This document shows, piece by piece, positions 27,971 through 36,429 of a stretch of DNA of 64,000 nt (its first letter is position 1; the number at the start of each line of letters is the position of its first letter). A program made the translations under genes and the position numbers. Source of the stretch: Candidatus Thiodictyon syntrophicum. Its GTDB lineage: Bacteria > Pseudomonadota > Gammaproteobacteria > Chromatiales > Chromatiaceae. The DNA is taken from assembly GCF_002813775.1 (NCBI RefSeq), contig NZ_CP020370.1:1517501-1581500 (forward strand). Direction: 5' to 3'. The notes below the pieces were generated by a model. The model was given only the letters and a program-made list of their open reading frames with translations. It was not told the DNA's origin and made no database searches.

Positions 27971-28595
27971 GTCCGTTGCGGAGCCTCCTGAGCTCGATTT
28001 CTCCCGGTCGCCAGGTCTTGTCGAACCAGGGCTCCAGCGGTCCGTAGAGCCGCAGGATAGTGTTCCAAGCCTTGCCGGGGGCGGTCTGTACCCAGTTCTT
28101 CTCCTTTCCGGCCGGCGCCGTCGGGCCGAACCAGACGTCCACCGAGCCGTCCGCATTGACCAGCAGGCCCTCGGTCTGACTGCTCACGCTGGGGAAGCGC
28201 TGGTCCGTCTGGATCATCGAGCGGGTCTGGTTGCTGTACAGGATCACGGACCAGAAGTCCTTGACCGGGACATGCGGCGGCAGGTGGAGTTGGTAGTGCT
28301 TGCCGCCGTCGAGCGGGTCGCCCTTCGCATCCCGGGCGGTCCAGGCGTACTGGGAACCTCTGCCCACCATCTTTTCCTGCATCGCCGGGGTCACGCCAGT
28401 GGCCATGAAGTAATAGAAGGCGTAGCCGTCGAGGTTAAGCACCCCCGGCTGAGATTGGAACCTGTAGCCGCCGACGAACGGGAGCTGCCAGTGGCTGTCG
28501 GCGTAATAGTAGTCGTCGCGATCGCGCATGTGGAATGCGATGGTACGCGCCGTGGCGTCGCCCACCGCGGCGGCCTCTGCGAGTATCTTTTTCAT
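27963..28595 (-). pseudogene. DUF1214 half of a broken DUF1254/DUF1214 gene
   Basis: 210 residues. From ILAEAAAVGDATARTIAFHM through DYYYADSHWQLPF, GYAFYYFMATGVTP, WSVILYSNQTRSMI and NWVQTAPGKAWNTILRLYGP it matches the C-terminal DUF1214 domain of exported DUF1254 proteins. It begins in the middle of the protein and has no signal peptide. With the upstream fragment it lacks about 150-200 central residues. It overlaps the upstream fragment's stop by four bases (ATGA), which could let it be translated, but export would need the lost half. Confidence 0.7.
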
Positions 28596-29053
28596 CCGCG
28601 CGTCAGGTGCGAATGGCTTGCCCTTGTGTAGGGCGTATTGTCGTTGGCGGTGAGCTCCACGGTGCGGGCATCCACCAGTTGCTCCCAGATCGGCACGGTC
28701 GCATTCGCCGGACCCAGCGTCAGGATGGCATTGCGATTGCCCGCCTGATTGACGGCTGGCAGGGCCAGCAGGTACGCCTGCACGGCGCGCTGGAAGTCGA
28801 GGTTGTCGTAGAGCTTCTCGGCGGTGGCCTGATCCGGGAAGCCGTCGAAGAAATGCAGGGTCCCGAGGCGCGTCTGCACCTTGTCCGGGGAAGCGATCCC
28901 GGGCGGGATGGGGGTCGAATACTTGAACTGGCCTTCCCTGGGCTGGTGCGAGCCCTCAGCGGCCGCCAGGGCGTCCTGGAGGGCGAGGCTGCCGGACAAG
29001 GCGAGGGCCAGGACGAGGGTTCCGATCAGACGAGTTGGGCGTGGTATCGGCAC
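28592..29053 (-). pseudogene. DUF1254 half of the same broken gene
   Basis: 153 residues from a GTG start at 29053 with ggaga upstream. A signal peptide (residues 1-30) is followed by the DUF1254 start: LHFFDGFPDQATAEKLYDNL, DFQRAVQAYLLALPAVNQAG and VELTANDNTPYT. The normal continuation (the aromatic/Gly-rich block and the DUF1254-1214 linker) is missing. Ten unrelated residues follow before the stop, and the next frame continues within DUF1214. A single deletion that also shifted the frame explains both halves. Confidence 0.7.
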
Positions 29054-29170
29054 AACGATTTCTCCGGGTGTCTGAACAATTACGACGAAGCGGGGGCGGG
29101 CCGCGGATCGCCCGGCGGACCGTCCGCTGCCGAGCGATCCGCCAGACTGGCGGATGGCGGACTGCGGCGA

Positions 29171-31690
29171 CTACTCCCTGGCCGCCGCCGCCTTGGCATC
29201 GGCCTCCTTGAGCTTCTCGATGTCCGCGGGCGTCAGTTCCGGACGATTGACCTTGATCGTCAGCTTCACGAGCTTGGCGGTCAGCGGGAAGGGCGGCCGG
29301 TAGTCCGCGTCATTCACGCCAGTCAGGGTATCGGAGCCGATGTCGAATGACTCGTCCCATTGCAGGATCATCGGCAGCGTCTTCTCCATCCGCTTGGTCG
29401 CGACTGCCTTACCATCGACCTTGAGCGTTCCGGTACCGGGCCGGCCGACACCGCTGAAGTTGTTGAGCGCCAGCGTACCGGCGCCCAGGCCCTCGTATTG
29501 AAAGTCGAACTCAAGGGTGTGGGGACCGGGGGTCAGCGCGTCCGGACCTTCCCACTTGAGACGCTCCAGGTCGACCAGGTTCCACAGAAACACCGGCTTG
29601 CCCCCGAGCAGGTAGAAGCCGTAGCCGGCGAAGCGCCCGCCCGAGGTCAGGATCATGCCCTCGGCACCGCCTTGCGGAACCTCGATTGCGGCGGTAATGG
29701 TGTAAGAGGCGTTGAGCAGCGACGGCGAGTCGCCCTGGGGCAGGCCGGTCATCGGCCGGGTGTAGACGAACTCAGAACGCCCGGCGGTGATGTTCGGGCG
29801 CGGGGCCACGATCCGGGCCGCCACCGAGGCATCGAGCGGGAAGACCTGGTGCTTCTTCGCCTCCGCCACGAATATCGTCTTCAGGTCCTTGACCTTCTCC
29901 GGGTGCTTTGCTGCGATGTCCTCGCTCTGGGTGAAATCGCGGCTCAGGTCGTAGAGTTGAAACTCCTGGTTGTTCAACGGATCGGGATTGGCCGGACCGA
30001 AGGCCTCCCAGGGCGCACGATTGACCTTGGTGCCGAGCAGCCAGCCGTCGTGGTACAGCGCCCACTGGCCCATCATCTCAAAGTACTGGGTCTTGTGGCG
30101 TGACGGCGCCTTGGCATTGGCGGCATCGAAGGTGTAGGCGAAGCTCGTGCCCTCGATCGGCGCTTGCTTGATGCCGTCGACGACCTCGGGCGCACTGAGG
30201 CCGGCCGCCTCCAGGATGGTGGGGACCACGTCGATCACATGGACGAACTGCTCGCGCAAGGCCCCCTTGTCCTTGATGCGGGCCGGCCAGGACACGACCA
30301 TGTTCTGATTGGTGCCGCCGAGTCGGGAGGCGTTCTGCTTGAACCAGTCAAACGGTGTGTCGAAGGCCCAGGACCAGCCGGCGGACATGTGGTTGTAGGT
30401 CTGCTCGGTGCCCCAGACGTCGTAGAACTTCATCTGCTCGTCCACCGGCATCATGCCCACACCGTTGAACCACGCGACTTCGTTGGGCGTGCCGAGCGGC
30501 CCGCCTTCGGCGCTGGTGCCGTTGTCGCCGTTGATGTAGATGACCAGCGTGTTGTCGAGCTTACCCAAGTCCTGAAAGGCCTGAATCACCCGCCCGATCT
30601 CGTGATCGTTATAGGCGGCAAAGGCGGCGAAGACCTCCACCTGGCGGATGAAGAGCCTCTGCTCGTCCGCGGTGAGTTTATCCCAGGGCTTCAGGACCTC
30701 TGCCGGCCAGGGGGTCAACTGCGCATCCTGGGGGATCACGCCCAGCCGCTTCTGGTTGGCGAAGATGCGCTCGCGCAGCTTCTCGTAGCCGTCGTCGAAG
30801 AGATGCATCGCACTGATCTTGTCCACCCATTCCTTCATCGGGTGATGCGGCGCGTGGGTGGCGCCGGGGGCGTACTTGATGAAGATCGGCCGATTCGGGT
30901 CGGTCTGGTGGATGCGCGTCATGTAGTCGATCGCATCGTCGGCCATGGCGGTGATCAGGTTCCAGGTGCCGGGCGCCTTGCCCTCGAAGGGGTAGATCTG
31001 GGTGGTGTTGCGGAACAGGTTCGGCTGCCACTGGTTGGAGTCGCCGCCGACGAAGCCATAGAAATACTCGAAGCCCATGCCGGTCGGCCACTGGTCGAAG
31101 GGTCCGACCTGGCTGGCCGCGAAGGCCGGGGTATTGTGATCCTTGCCGAACCAGGAGGTGGCATAACCATTGTCGAGCAGGATGCGCCCGATGGTCGCCT
31201 TGTCCTTGCCGATGATGCTGTTGTAGCCGGGAAATCCCGTGGACTGTTCCGAAACTACGCCGAAGCCGGCCGAGTGATGGTTACGTCCGGTGATGAGCGC
31301 CGCCCGGGTCGGCGAGCAGAGCGCGGTGGAGAAGATGCGGTTGTAGCGCAGGCCTTCGCTCGCGATGCGGTCCATCGAAGGCGTTGGGATGACGCCGCCG
31401 AAGGTGCCCGGCACGCCGAAGCCGGCGTCGTCGGTGATGATCAGCAGTACGTTGGGCGCGCCCTTGGGCGGCACGACGCGCGGCGCCCACCAGGGCTTGG
31501 ATTGCAGCGCGCCGTCCTTGATGACGCCACCGAACTTGGGGTCGGGCGGCGGCAGTTGATTGCCGGGTATGGTCGTGGTGGCACCGGGCGAGCCCGGGGT
31601 GCCGGTGACCTGTTGGGCATGGATGGGCGTGACGCCGACAATCGCGATGGCGATTGCCGCACGCACGAAGGTTCTCAAGTTTTTCAGCAT
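29171..31690 (-). CDS. Arylsulfatase
   Basis: 839 residues. Exported sulfatase (signal peptide MLKNLRTFVRAAIAIAIVG... to IHAQ). N-terminal catalytic domain: APNVLLIITDDAGFG (metal Asp pair) and the activation motif CSPTRAALITGR (about residues 124-135), where the Cys becomes formylglycine; later NGDNGTSAEGG and FHVQ-like blocks. The C-terminal ~230 residues (from about 610) form a beta-sandwich typical of large bacterial arylsulfatases. Releases sulfate from sulfate esters in the periplasm, probably for sulfur supply. Start is ATG 31690 with gaggag seven bases upstream. No formylglycine-generating enzyme is in the window. Confidence 0.92.
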   Translation of the reverse strand: MLKNLRTFVRAAIAIAIVGVTPIHAQQVTGTPGSPGATTTIPGNQLPPPDPKFGGVIKDGALQSKPWWAPRVVPPKGAPNVLLIITDDAGFGVPGTFGGVIPTPSMDRIASEGLRYNRIFSTALCSPTRAALITGRNHHSAGFGVVSEQSTGFPGYNSIIGKDKATIGRILLDNGYATSWFGKDHNTPAFAASQVGPFDQWPTGMGFEYFYGFVGGDSNQWQPNLFRNTTQIYPFEGKAPGTWNLITAMADDAIDYMTRIHQTDPNRPIFIKYAPGATHAPHHPMKEWVDKISAMHLFDDGYEKLRERIFANQKRLGVIPQDAQLTPWPAEVLKPWDKLTADEQRLFIRQVEVFAAFAAYNDHEIGRVIQAFQDLGKLDNTLVIYINGDNGTSAEGGPLGTPNEVAWFNGVGMMPVDEQMKFYDVWGTEQTYNHMSAGWSWAFDTPFDWFKQNASRLGGTNQNMVVSWPARIKDKGALREQFVHVIDVVPTILEAAGLSAPEVVDGIKQAPIEGTSFAYTFDAANAKAPSRHKTQYFEMMGQWALYHDGWLLGTKVNRAPWEAFGPANPDPLNNQEFQLYDLSRDFTQSEDIAAKHPEKVKDLKTIFVAEAKKHQVFPLDASVAARIVAPRPNITAGRSEFVYTRPMTGLPQGDSPSLLNASYTITAAIEVPQGGAEGMILTSGGRFAGYGFYLLGGKPVFLWNLVDLERLKWEGPDALTPGPHTLEFDFQYEGLGAGTLALNNFSGVGRPGTGTLKVDGKAVATKRMEKTLPMILQWDESFDIGSDTLTGVNDADYRPPFPLTAKLVKLTIKVNRPELTPADIEKLKEADAKAAAARE

Positions 31691-31858
31691 CGGTCGCTCC
31701 TCGGGAGCCGATCGGACCGGATGGACGACCGGTCGTCGGCCGATCGCATTGATGGGGCCTGCAACGTCGGCGCTTTATTCTGCCATTGATACGGAAACGT
31801 ACAGTAAGCGCCTTGCGGTGATCTCAGAAAGCCTGCTATGAAATGCGTTTCCGAAAGA

Positions 31859-31889
31859 TTGTGCGGACGGGGCGACTGCCCCGCCCGGC
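31859..31889. repeat. Divergent palindromic repeat, copy H
   Basis: gtgcggacggggcgactgcc then ccgcccgg resembles the right arm of the palindromic repeat with changes in the palindrome centre. It lies at the end of the next gene on the minus strand, nine bases downstream of its stop. Confidence 0.45.
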
Positions 31890-31897
31890 GCGGCGGA

Positions 31898-32251
31898 CTA
31901 TTTCTTCAGGTCCTCGACCGCCTTCTGGTCTGCCGCCGCTCTGCCTTCCATGCCGCCCGCGACCGCGGCCGCATCGACCGACTCCTCAGTCTTCAGTTTG
32001 GCGGCACGCTCATTGGCCGCGGTGGGGTCGGCCTTGGCCTTGGCCCGCGCCGCGGCGGCCTCTTTCGCCAGCTTGTCCGCCTGGCTTTGGAGGCTGTCCG
32101 CCTCCTTCTGCTCCGCGGCGGCGCCGGTGGTTACCGCGTCCGCCTCGGCGGCCGCGGCAGCCTTTTCCTTATAGGACTCCGCCGCCACGCTCCCGGCCAG
32201 GATGAGCGCCAAGGCGGCGGTGGAACTGACGATCAGCTGCTTGAGTTTCAT
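31898..32251 (-). CDS. Small Ala-rich exported coiled-coil protein
   Basis: 117 residues. A signal peptide (MKLKQLIVSSTAALALILAG, cleaved near AAES) is followed by an extremely Ala/Glu/Lys/Asp-rich helix with coiled-coil character (KEADSLQSQADKLAKEAAAA) to the end. The mature protein has no Cys. No family recognised; probably a periplasmic helical protein. Confidence 0.7.
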   Translation of the reverse strand: MKLKQLIVSSTAALALILAGSVAAESYKEKAAAAAEADAVTTGAAAEQKEADSLQSQADKLAKEAAAARAKAKADPTAANERAAKLKTEESVDAAAVAGGMEGRAAADQKAVEDLKK

Positions 32252-32378
32252 TTGCCTGTTCTCCGATGTGTCGATGGTTGAGGACGCCGTTTTCCCGGCG
32301 CGATACTCAGATGGCCCCGGTCAGTAAGGCCGAGAGCATAGGCTGAAGTGACCCGCGAGCGCGGGCCGCGACAACGGT

Positions 32379-32597
32379 TCAGCGGCGCAAACCGGCGCGA
32401 TTTACCCCGCCATTTAGATTTCCTGGTTTTGGTGCGGCAACCGCGCGTGCCGCTGGTGCCACCGGCGCCTTGGCGACCGGTCGCGCGACACAGCCCTTCG
32501 GGACGCCCACCGTCTTGCAATAGACGACGGCGCTCGCGGGCGCGGCGGCGAAAGCGAGGCCCATGGCCAGCAGACTCAATGCGATCGATCGGTTCAT
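32379..32597 (-). CDS. Small exported cysteine-containing protein
   Basis: 72 residues. Start at ATG 32597, with aggag eight bases upstream, gives a clean signal peptide (MNRSIALSLLAMGLAFAAAP, cleaved near ASA). The mature segment VVYCKTVGVPKGCVARPV has a Cys pair nine residues apart, and the tail is Ala/Pro/Arg-rich. I recognise this only as a recurring small hypothetical protein; function is unknown. Confidence 0.65.
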   Translation of the reverse strand: MNRSIALSLLAMGLAFAAAPASAVVYCKTVGVPKGCVARPVAKAPVAPAARAVAAPKPGNLNGGVNRAGLRR

Positions 32598-32709
32598 CAG
32601 CGACTCCTGCGTGTGGTTGAGGATCATCGGCGGACAAGTCAGGTCAGGGCTTGTGGGCCGCGACCACGAGGTGCAGTGCGGCCCGGCGGCTTGCGCCGCG
32701 GGTCGGCCG

Positions 32710-32898
32710 TCAGCGCCGCCACATGCGCCGGCTCGCGCCGGCAAAGGAGATGGGCGTCAACGGCATGCCGATGATGTCGATGAAGAGCGAGGCCGGGCCC
32801 CCGCTGGCTGGCGGCTGACCCTCCAGGACCTTGACCGCATAGCTCAGGTCGCGCCCCGCGAGCCGGGGTTCGCGCAACTCCAGGACGATGTTCGCCAT
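32710..32898 (-). CDS. Small hypothetical protein
   Basis: 62 residues. A strong G-rich ribosome site (gaggggggcgag) precedes ATG 32898. The sequence (MANIVLELREPRLAGRDLSY) starts like a folded protein and ends in a basic tail (MWRR). No family recognised. It lies between two exported-protein genes on the same strand. Confidence 0.5.
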   Translation of the reverse strand: MANIVLELREPRLAGRDLSYAVKVLEGQPPASGGPASLFIDIIGMPLTPISFAGASRRMWRR

Positions 32899-33007
32899 CT
32901 CGCCCCCCTCCAGGACCGACAGGTTGGCGTTGGGCGGGTCCGCCTGTTCTTGACTCGTTACTCAGCCAGTCGGGCTGGGCTGGGCCGCAACAGGCGGCGG
33001 CGTGCCA

Positions 33008-33853
33008 TTACCAGCGGATGCTGACCCCCAGGCCCGGCCCGGAGAGTGTCAGCTTCGCGTCATTGCCGGTGAAGTCATACCCGAGGGCGCGCCAGGCCAG
33101 GGTGACGGCGCCCCAATCGAAGCGATACCCCAGACCCAGGAGGGCCTGCCAGGTCCAGTTCGAGGTGCCGGCCCCGATGTCCGCGTAATAGGGTACGAAC
33201 CAGTGGCCGCCCGCGAAGCGGACCTCGCCGCGGGCGCCGACGATTCCGTCCCACACCTGCCGGTCCATGGCTGCCTGGTGGTTGCGCAGGTAGCGCCCCT
33301 GCGCGTCCTGCAGGGACAGGGTGAGGTCGCTGCTGAGGTCGAGGAAACGCGCCCCCGCTACCAGGTCCAGGCCCCAACTGTCATTGTCGACCACCGCGTA
33401 ACCGCCGCCCAGGGTGACGATGGTGGTGCTCATGTCGGTCGCGGCATTGAGGGCGATCTGGCCAGACAGGTTGCCGCGCGGGCCGGTGACCCGGCGCACT
33501 CGCGTGGTCTGGCTGGCCAGGTCCGTGTACATCAGGTCGCCATAGATCAGCCAGGGGCCCTTGCGTGCCTCGGCCATCAGCATCACGGCCATCTGCAGGT
33601 TGCTCAGGTAGCTGTCCGGGCGGATGGTGCCGCTGACATCGACCGGTCGCGCCGTGCGACCGCCGGGTCCGGGCAGTCCGCTGACCACGGTATCGACGGT
33701 GCCCGAGATCGCCGGAAACCAGAGATAGGGCACCAGGTTGAAATGCCAACCGCCGTCGTCCGCCGGGGCCGCATGGGCGGACGCCGCCGCGGCCAGCAGT
33801 CCCAGGGCCGCGAGCGCCGGGGCGCGCGAGTATGTCAGTCGCTTGTTTATCAT
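33008..33853 (-). CDS. Outer-membrane beta-barrel protein
   Basis: 281 residues. Start is ATG 33853 with a signal peptide (from MINKRLTYSRAPALAALGLL to SAHA). The mature sequence alternates hydrophobic and polar residues, is rich in Gly/Tyr/Trp, and has strands ending GLGYRFDWGAVTLAWRALGY and a terminal aromatic (SIRW). These are features of a 10-12-stranded outer-membrane barrel of the OmpW/lipid A-like type. Function is not predictable. A longer upstream frame lacks a signal peptide at its start. Confidence 0.75.
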   Translation of the reverse strand: MINKRLTYSRAPALAALGLLAAAASAHAAPADDGGWHFNLVPYLWFPAISGTVDTVVSGLPGPGGRTARPVDVSGTIRPDSYLSNLQMAVMLMAEARKGPWLIYGDLMYTDLASQTTRVRRVTGPRGNLSGQIALNAATDMSTTIVTLGGGYAVVDNDSWGLDLVAGARFLDLSSDLTLSLQDAQGRYLRNHQAAMDRQVWDGIVGARGEVRFAGGHWFVPYYADIGAGTSNWTWQALLGLGYRFDWGAVTLAWRALGYDFTGNDAKLTLSGPGLGVSIRW

Positions 33854-34075
33854 CTGTCCACCGCCTCTCTCGGGTCGCGCCGAACGGGTGCGGACCGGGC
33901 GCCGGGGGACCCATCCCCAACACCCTGGCTCGCAGTCCCATGCGCAACTTTTTGTTGTTTGAGTCAACCAAAGGTCTGAGCAGGCCGGGTCACGCGCCTG
34001 GCCCAGCGGGGCAGTCGCTCGGCCGGTGGATGCAGTCCGGCCTTGCTCGGCAATAATCTATCCTTGATCACCGCA

Positions 34076-35238
34076 GGCACTGGTTCAGTTTGGTTCTTCC
34101 TTATCCTTATGTTTTTGTAGTATTTTTATAACCTGGGCTGTCGAACTCTAAGGACCTCATCCCACGAGAGTCCCTGCTGGAGAATCCCCAGAGCCACCGC
34201 AGGAACCTGTTTTGTCGTGAAGTGGCTGCGAATAAAGTTATGGACAATCCACAACATATCCAATGTTCTTTGCAAACCAGAAATGCTCTTCGCGTACGTA
34301 TTCGTTCGGCGGCGATAAGCAGAATTCTTTCGCCGAAATGAAGCGTTCGATGCTTCCAAATGATTAGCATGAATATCGGCTGGCGTCACATCTTGATCGG
34401 TTTCTGGATGCTCCGGATGAGGGGTTTCGTATTTGGGACGCGAGTGCCCCGTTCTATCAGTTCCTTTCCCTTTATTCTTAAGGCGCACCTTCACACCGCG
34501 ACGAAGCACTTTCGGTGGGCGGCCGCGTTTTCCGGTTCGCAATACTTCGTGGCAAATTTCAAACAGGAGATTGCCATACCGACGTTCCCCGTCGGTGACT
34601 AGAGTGACATCGCCAGTACGCAGGATGACATCTCTAAGTATTTGTATGGCATATGAAAATAGGCTGCGATCCTTTTTCCCGCACTGAAGCGCCCAGATAA
34701 ATCGACTTGCCCTTTCCATCAGTACGATCGTCCAGCCTTCACAATCCTCCGGGGGGACATTCCTATTCACTTTCGTATAAAGCTCATCACCTTCGATCAG
34801 TTGCTCAATAAAGGTGTGCGTCAGGGCATATATGACCAGCACATCCTTGCAATCGGCCAGGCGACGCTCCCATAGGAGCAACGTATTCTTCGCAATCGCG
34901 AAGGCCCGGCAGGCGGCGTTCAAGCCGATCCCCTCAGTGCGCGTTTTGAGCACTTGAATGATGAAGCTGGTCGGTTTCCTGAGCCCCTCGATAAGGGTGG
35001 CTTTGGTCTCGGAAAAGAGCCTATTGCAACTTTGACATCGCCACAGCAAACGCGTACCGTTATGACCGGTTTGATACGTCTTGTGATGCCGACAATTCTG
35101 TGAATTGCAATGAGGGCATGTCCATTGTCCGTTCAAGAAGTTCTCACTTATTCAAAAAGTGACGGAAACCCGCGCCGAACTAGATATATTACATATATTT
35201 CAATGTCTTGTAAACAGGAATTAAACTGAACCAGTGCC
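34076..35238. mobile_element. Low-GC insertion sequence with 8-bp target duplication
   Basis: A 1163-base element with perfect 16-base terminal inverted repeats (ggcactggttcagttt, 34076-34091 and 35223-35238), flanked on both sides by the same eight bases tcaccgca (34068-34075 and 35239-35246). It carries one transposase. The GC content is visibly lower than its surroundings, suggesting recent arrival from a different genome. The 8-bp target duplication fits the IS1/IS1595 type. Confidence 0.9.
34126..35136 (-). CDS. IS1/IS1595-type DDE transposase
   Basis: 336 residues. The N-terminal zinc ribbon WTCPHCNSQNCRHHKTYQTG and WRCQSCNRLFSETK is followed by a helix-turn-helix-like region (NAACRAFAIAKNTLLLWERR) and a DDE domain. 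IEGDELYTKV carries the first Asp, VTLVTDGERRYGNL the second; the third acidic residue lies in the EASNASFRRK region. The C-terminus (VHNFIRSHFTTKQVPAVALG) resembles IS1-type (ISMhu11-like) transposases. The frame is intact. Confidence 0.85.
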   Translation of the reverse strand: MNGQWTCPHCNSQNCRHHKTYQTGHNGTRLLWRCQSCNRLFSETKATLIEGLRKPTSFIIQVLKTRTEGIGLNAACRAFAIAKNTLLLWERRLADCKDVLVIYALTHTFIEQLIEGDELYTKVNRNVPPEDCEGWTIVLMERASRFIWALQCGKKDRSLFSYAIQILRDVILRTGDVTLVTDGERRYGNLLFEICHEVLRTGKRGRPPKVLRRGVKVRLKNKGKGTDRTGHSRPKYETPHPEHPETDQDVTPADIHANHLEASNASFRRKNSAYRRRTNTYAKSISGLQRTLDMLWIVHNFIRSHFTTKQVPAVALGILQQGLSWDEVLRVRQPRL

Positions 35239-35331
35239 TCACCGCATCGCCGATTGACATTTCGCGACATTTTTCGGCGCTCGGCGCCTGGGGGCCGCCG
35301 GGCGACCATGGGGGTTGCCCCGCGGCTGGGA

Positions 35332-35891
35332 TCAGAGGTGCCGGTGCCCGGTGCGCCAGACGGCGGGGCAGGTCCCGGACCAGCGGCGAAAGGCGCGCGA
35401 GAAGGCCGATTCGTCCGCGTAGCCAAGGGTGAGGGCTAGCTCCAGCAGTGACAATGGGCTGTCGCGTTGTAGACGATCGCGACCGCGCCGTCAGAGATCT
35501 GAGCGGTTGCGGGTACATCCGGCAGATGGATGACATACCCGAGGATGGCCGTGTCATCGTGCTCCCACAGCATCGGTACGGCGCCCTGGTCGTGCAGGTG
35601 CAGGTATCTCATCATGGTGCGCAGTCCGCTGCCCAGATCTGGCGCGTTGCGGACCAGTGGGGCCACCTGGCCCAATGCGTCCAGACCCGCTCGCCGACCG
35701 ATCAGGAGTCCCAGATGGGGACAGGCCGCGAGCGTCGCGCAGTGGGCGAGCAGGCGGCCCAGGTCCCGAAAGGGAATGGTGTTTTCCGCGTCGTCGAAGA
35801 GGCGCGGGTCAATGCCGGCCGCGGTGATGACGGGGCCCGCGGCGAGCCCCATCTCCGTCAGCAGGTCCGGCAGCAGGAGTAAGGGGGCCAT
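35332..35891 (-). pseudogene. AraC-family regulator with internal deletion
   Basis: The N-terminal part (MAPLLLLPDLLTEMGLAAGP, then IPFRDLGRLLAHCATLA... HLGLLIGRRAG) is the arabinose-binding-like domain PF12625. It ends at a frameshifted stop near 35440, and the other frame then reads LELALTLGYADESAFSRAFR and RWSGTCPAVWR, the second helix-turn-helix of AraC DNA-binding domains. About 130 residues between are missing, including the first helix-turn-helix. It cannot be a normal regulator. The IS at 34076-35238 lies just downstream and may mark the event. Confidence 0.78.
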
Positions 35892-36138
35892 CCGCAGGGA
35901 CCCCTCCTCGACCAGGGCCAGACCCGCGTGGCGCTCCGGCTTCAGTGTCTACCCCTGGTATCCTGTCGCCGCGCGTACGACGGGCTCTGGTCGGCCCCGC
36001 CGCCGGCGCCGGGATGGGGGGCTTGGCCCGGCGCATCCCGACCACGCGGGGTCTGCCCACCCGGTGCGAAAATCGCATCAACCGGCATATCGCTGGTCTC
36101 GCTGAGTTGACATTGGACCACTCGCCAAGGTAGCCATC

Positions 36139-36193
36139 GAAGGCGATTTTCCAAGGGGCTTGTGGCACACTCGAACGTTATTTATCCGGCCGC
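36139..36193. repeat. 55-bp direct repeat, left copy
   Basis: gaaggcgattttccaagggg, then cttgtggcacact and ending ttatccggccgc. It matches 41905-41959 at 47 of 55 positions without gaps. The two copies lie on either side of the histidine kinase/HD-GYP pair. The rest of the 35892-36429 gap shows no gene I can support. Confidence 0.7.
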
Positions 36194-36429
36194 AGCCTGC
36201 CGGCGGGCATGACGGCGTAAGATACCTTTGTCGCGCTATTTCGGACCATCGCAACCATGGACCCCGCCCCATTACTGCACGCCGATGCCGTCGGCCATGA
36301 CGCCTCGCCCCGCCCCCTGGTGCGGTCGCGGCTGGCGTCGGTGATCCGTGGGGCAGCCCGGCGCCTCAGGCCTTGGCCGCGGTGTGTTCCGGTATCTGCC
36401 GGCGACGCCGCTGCTCCCCGGTCCTGGTC

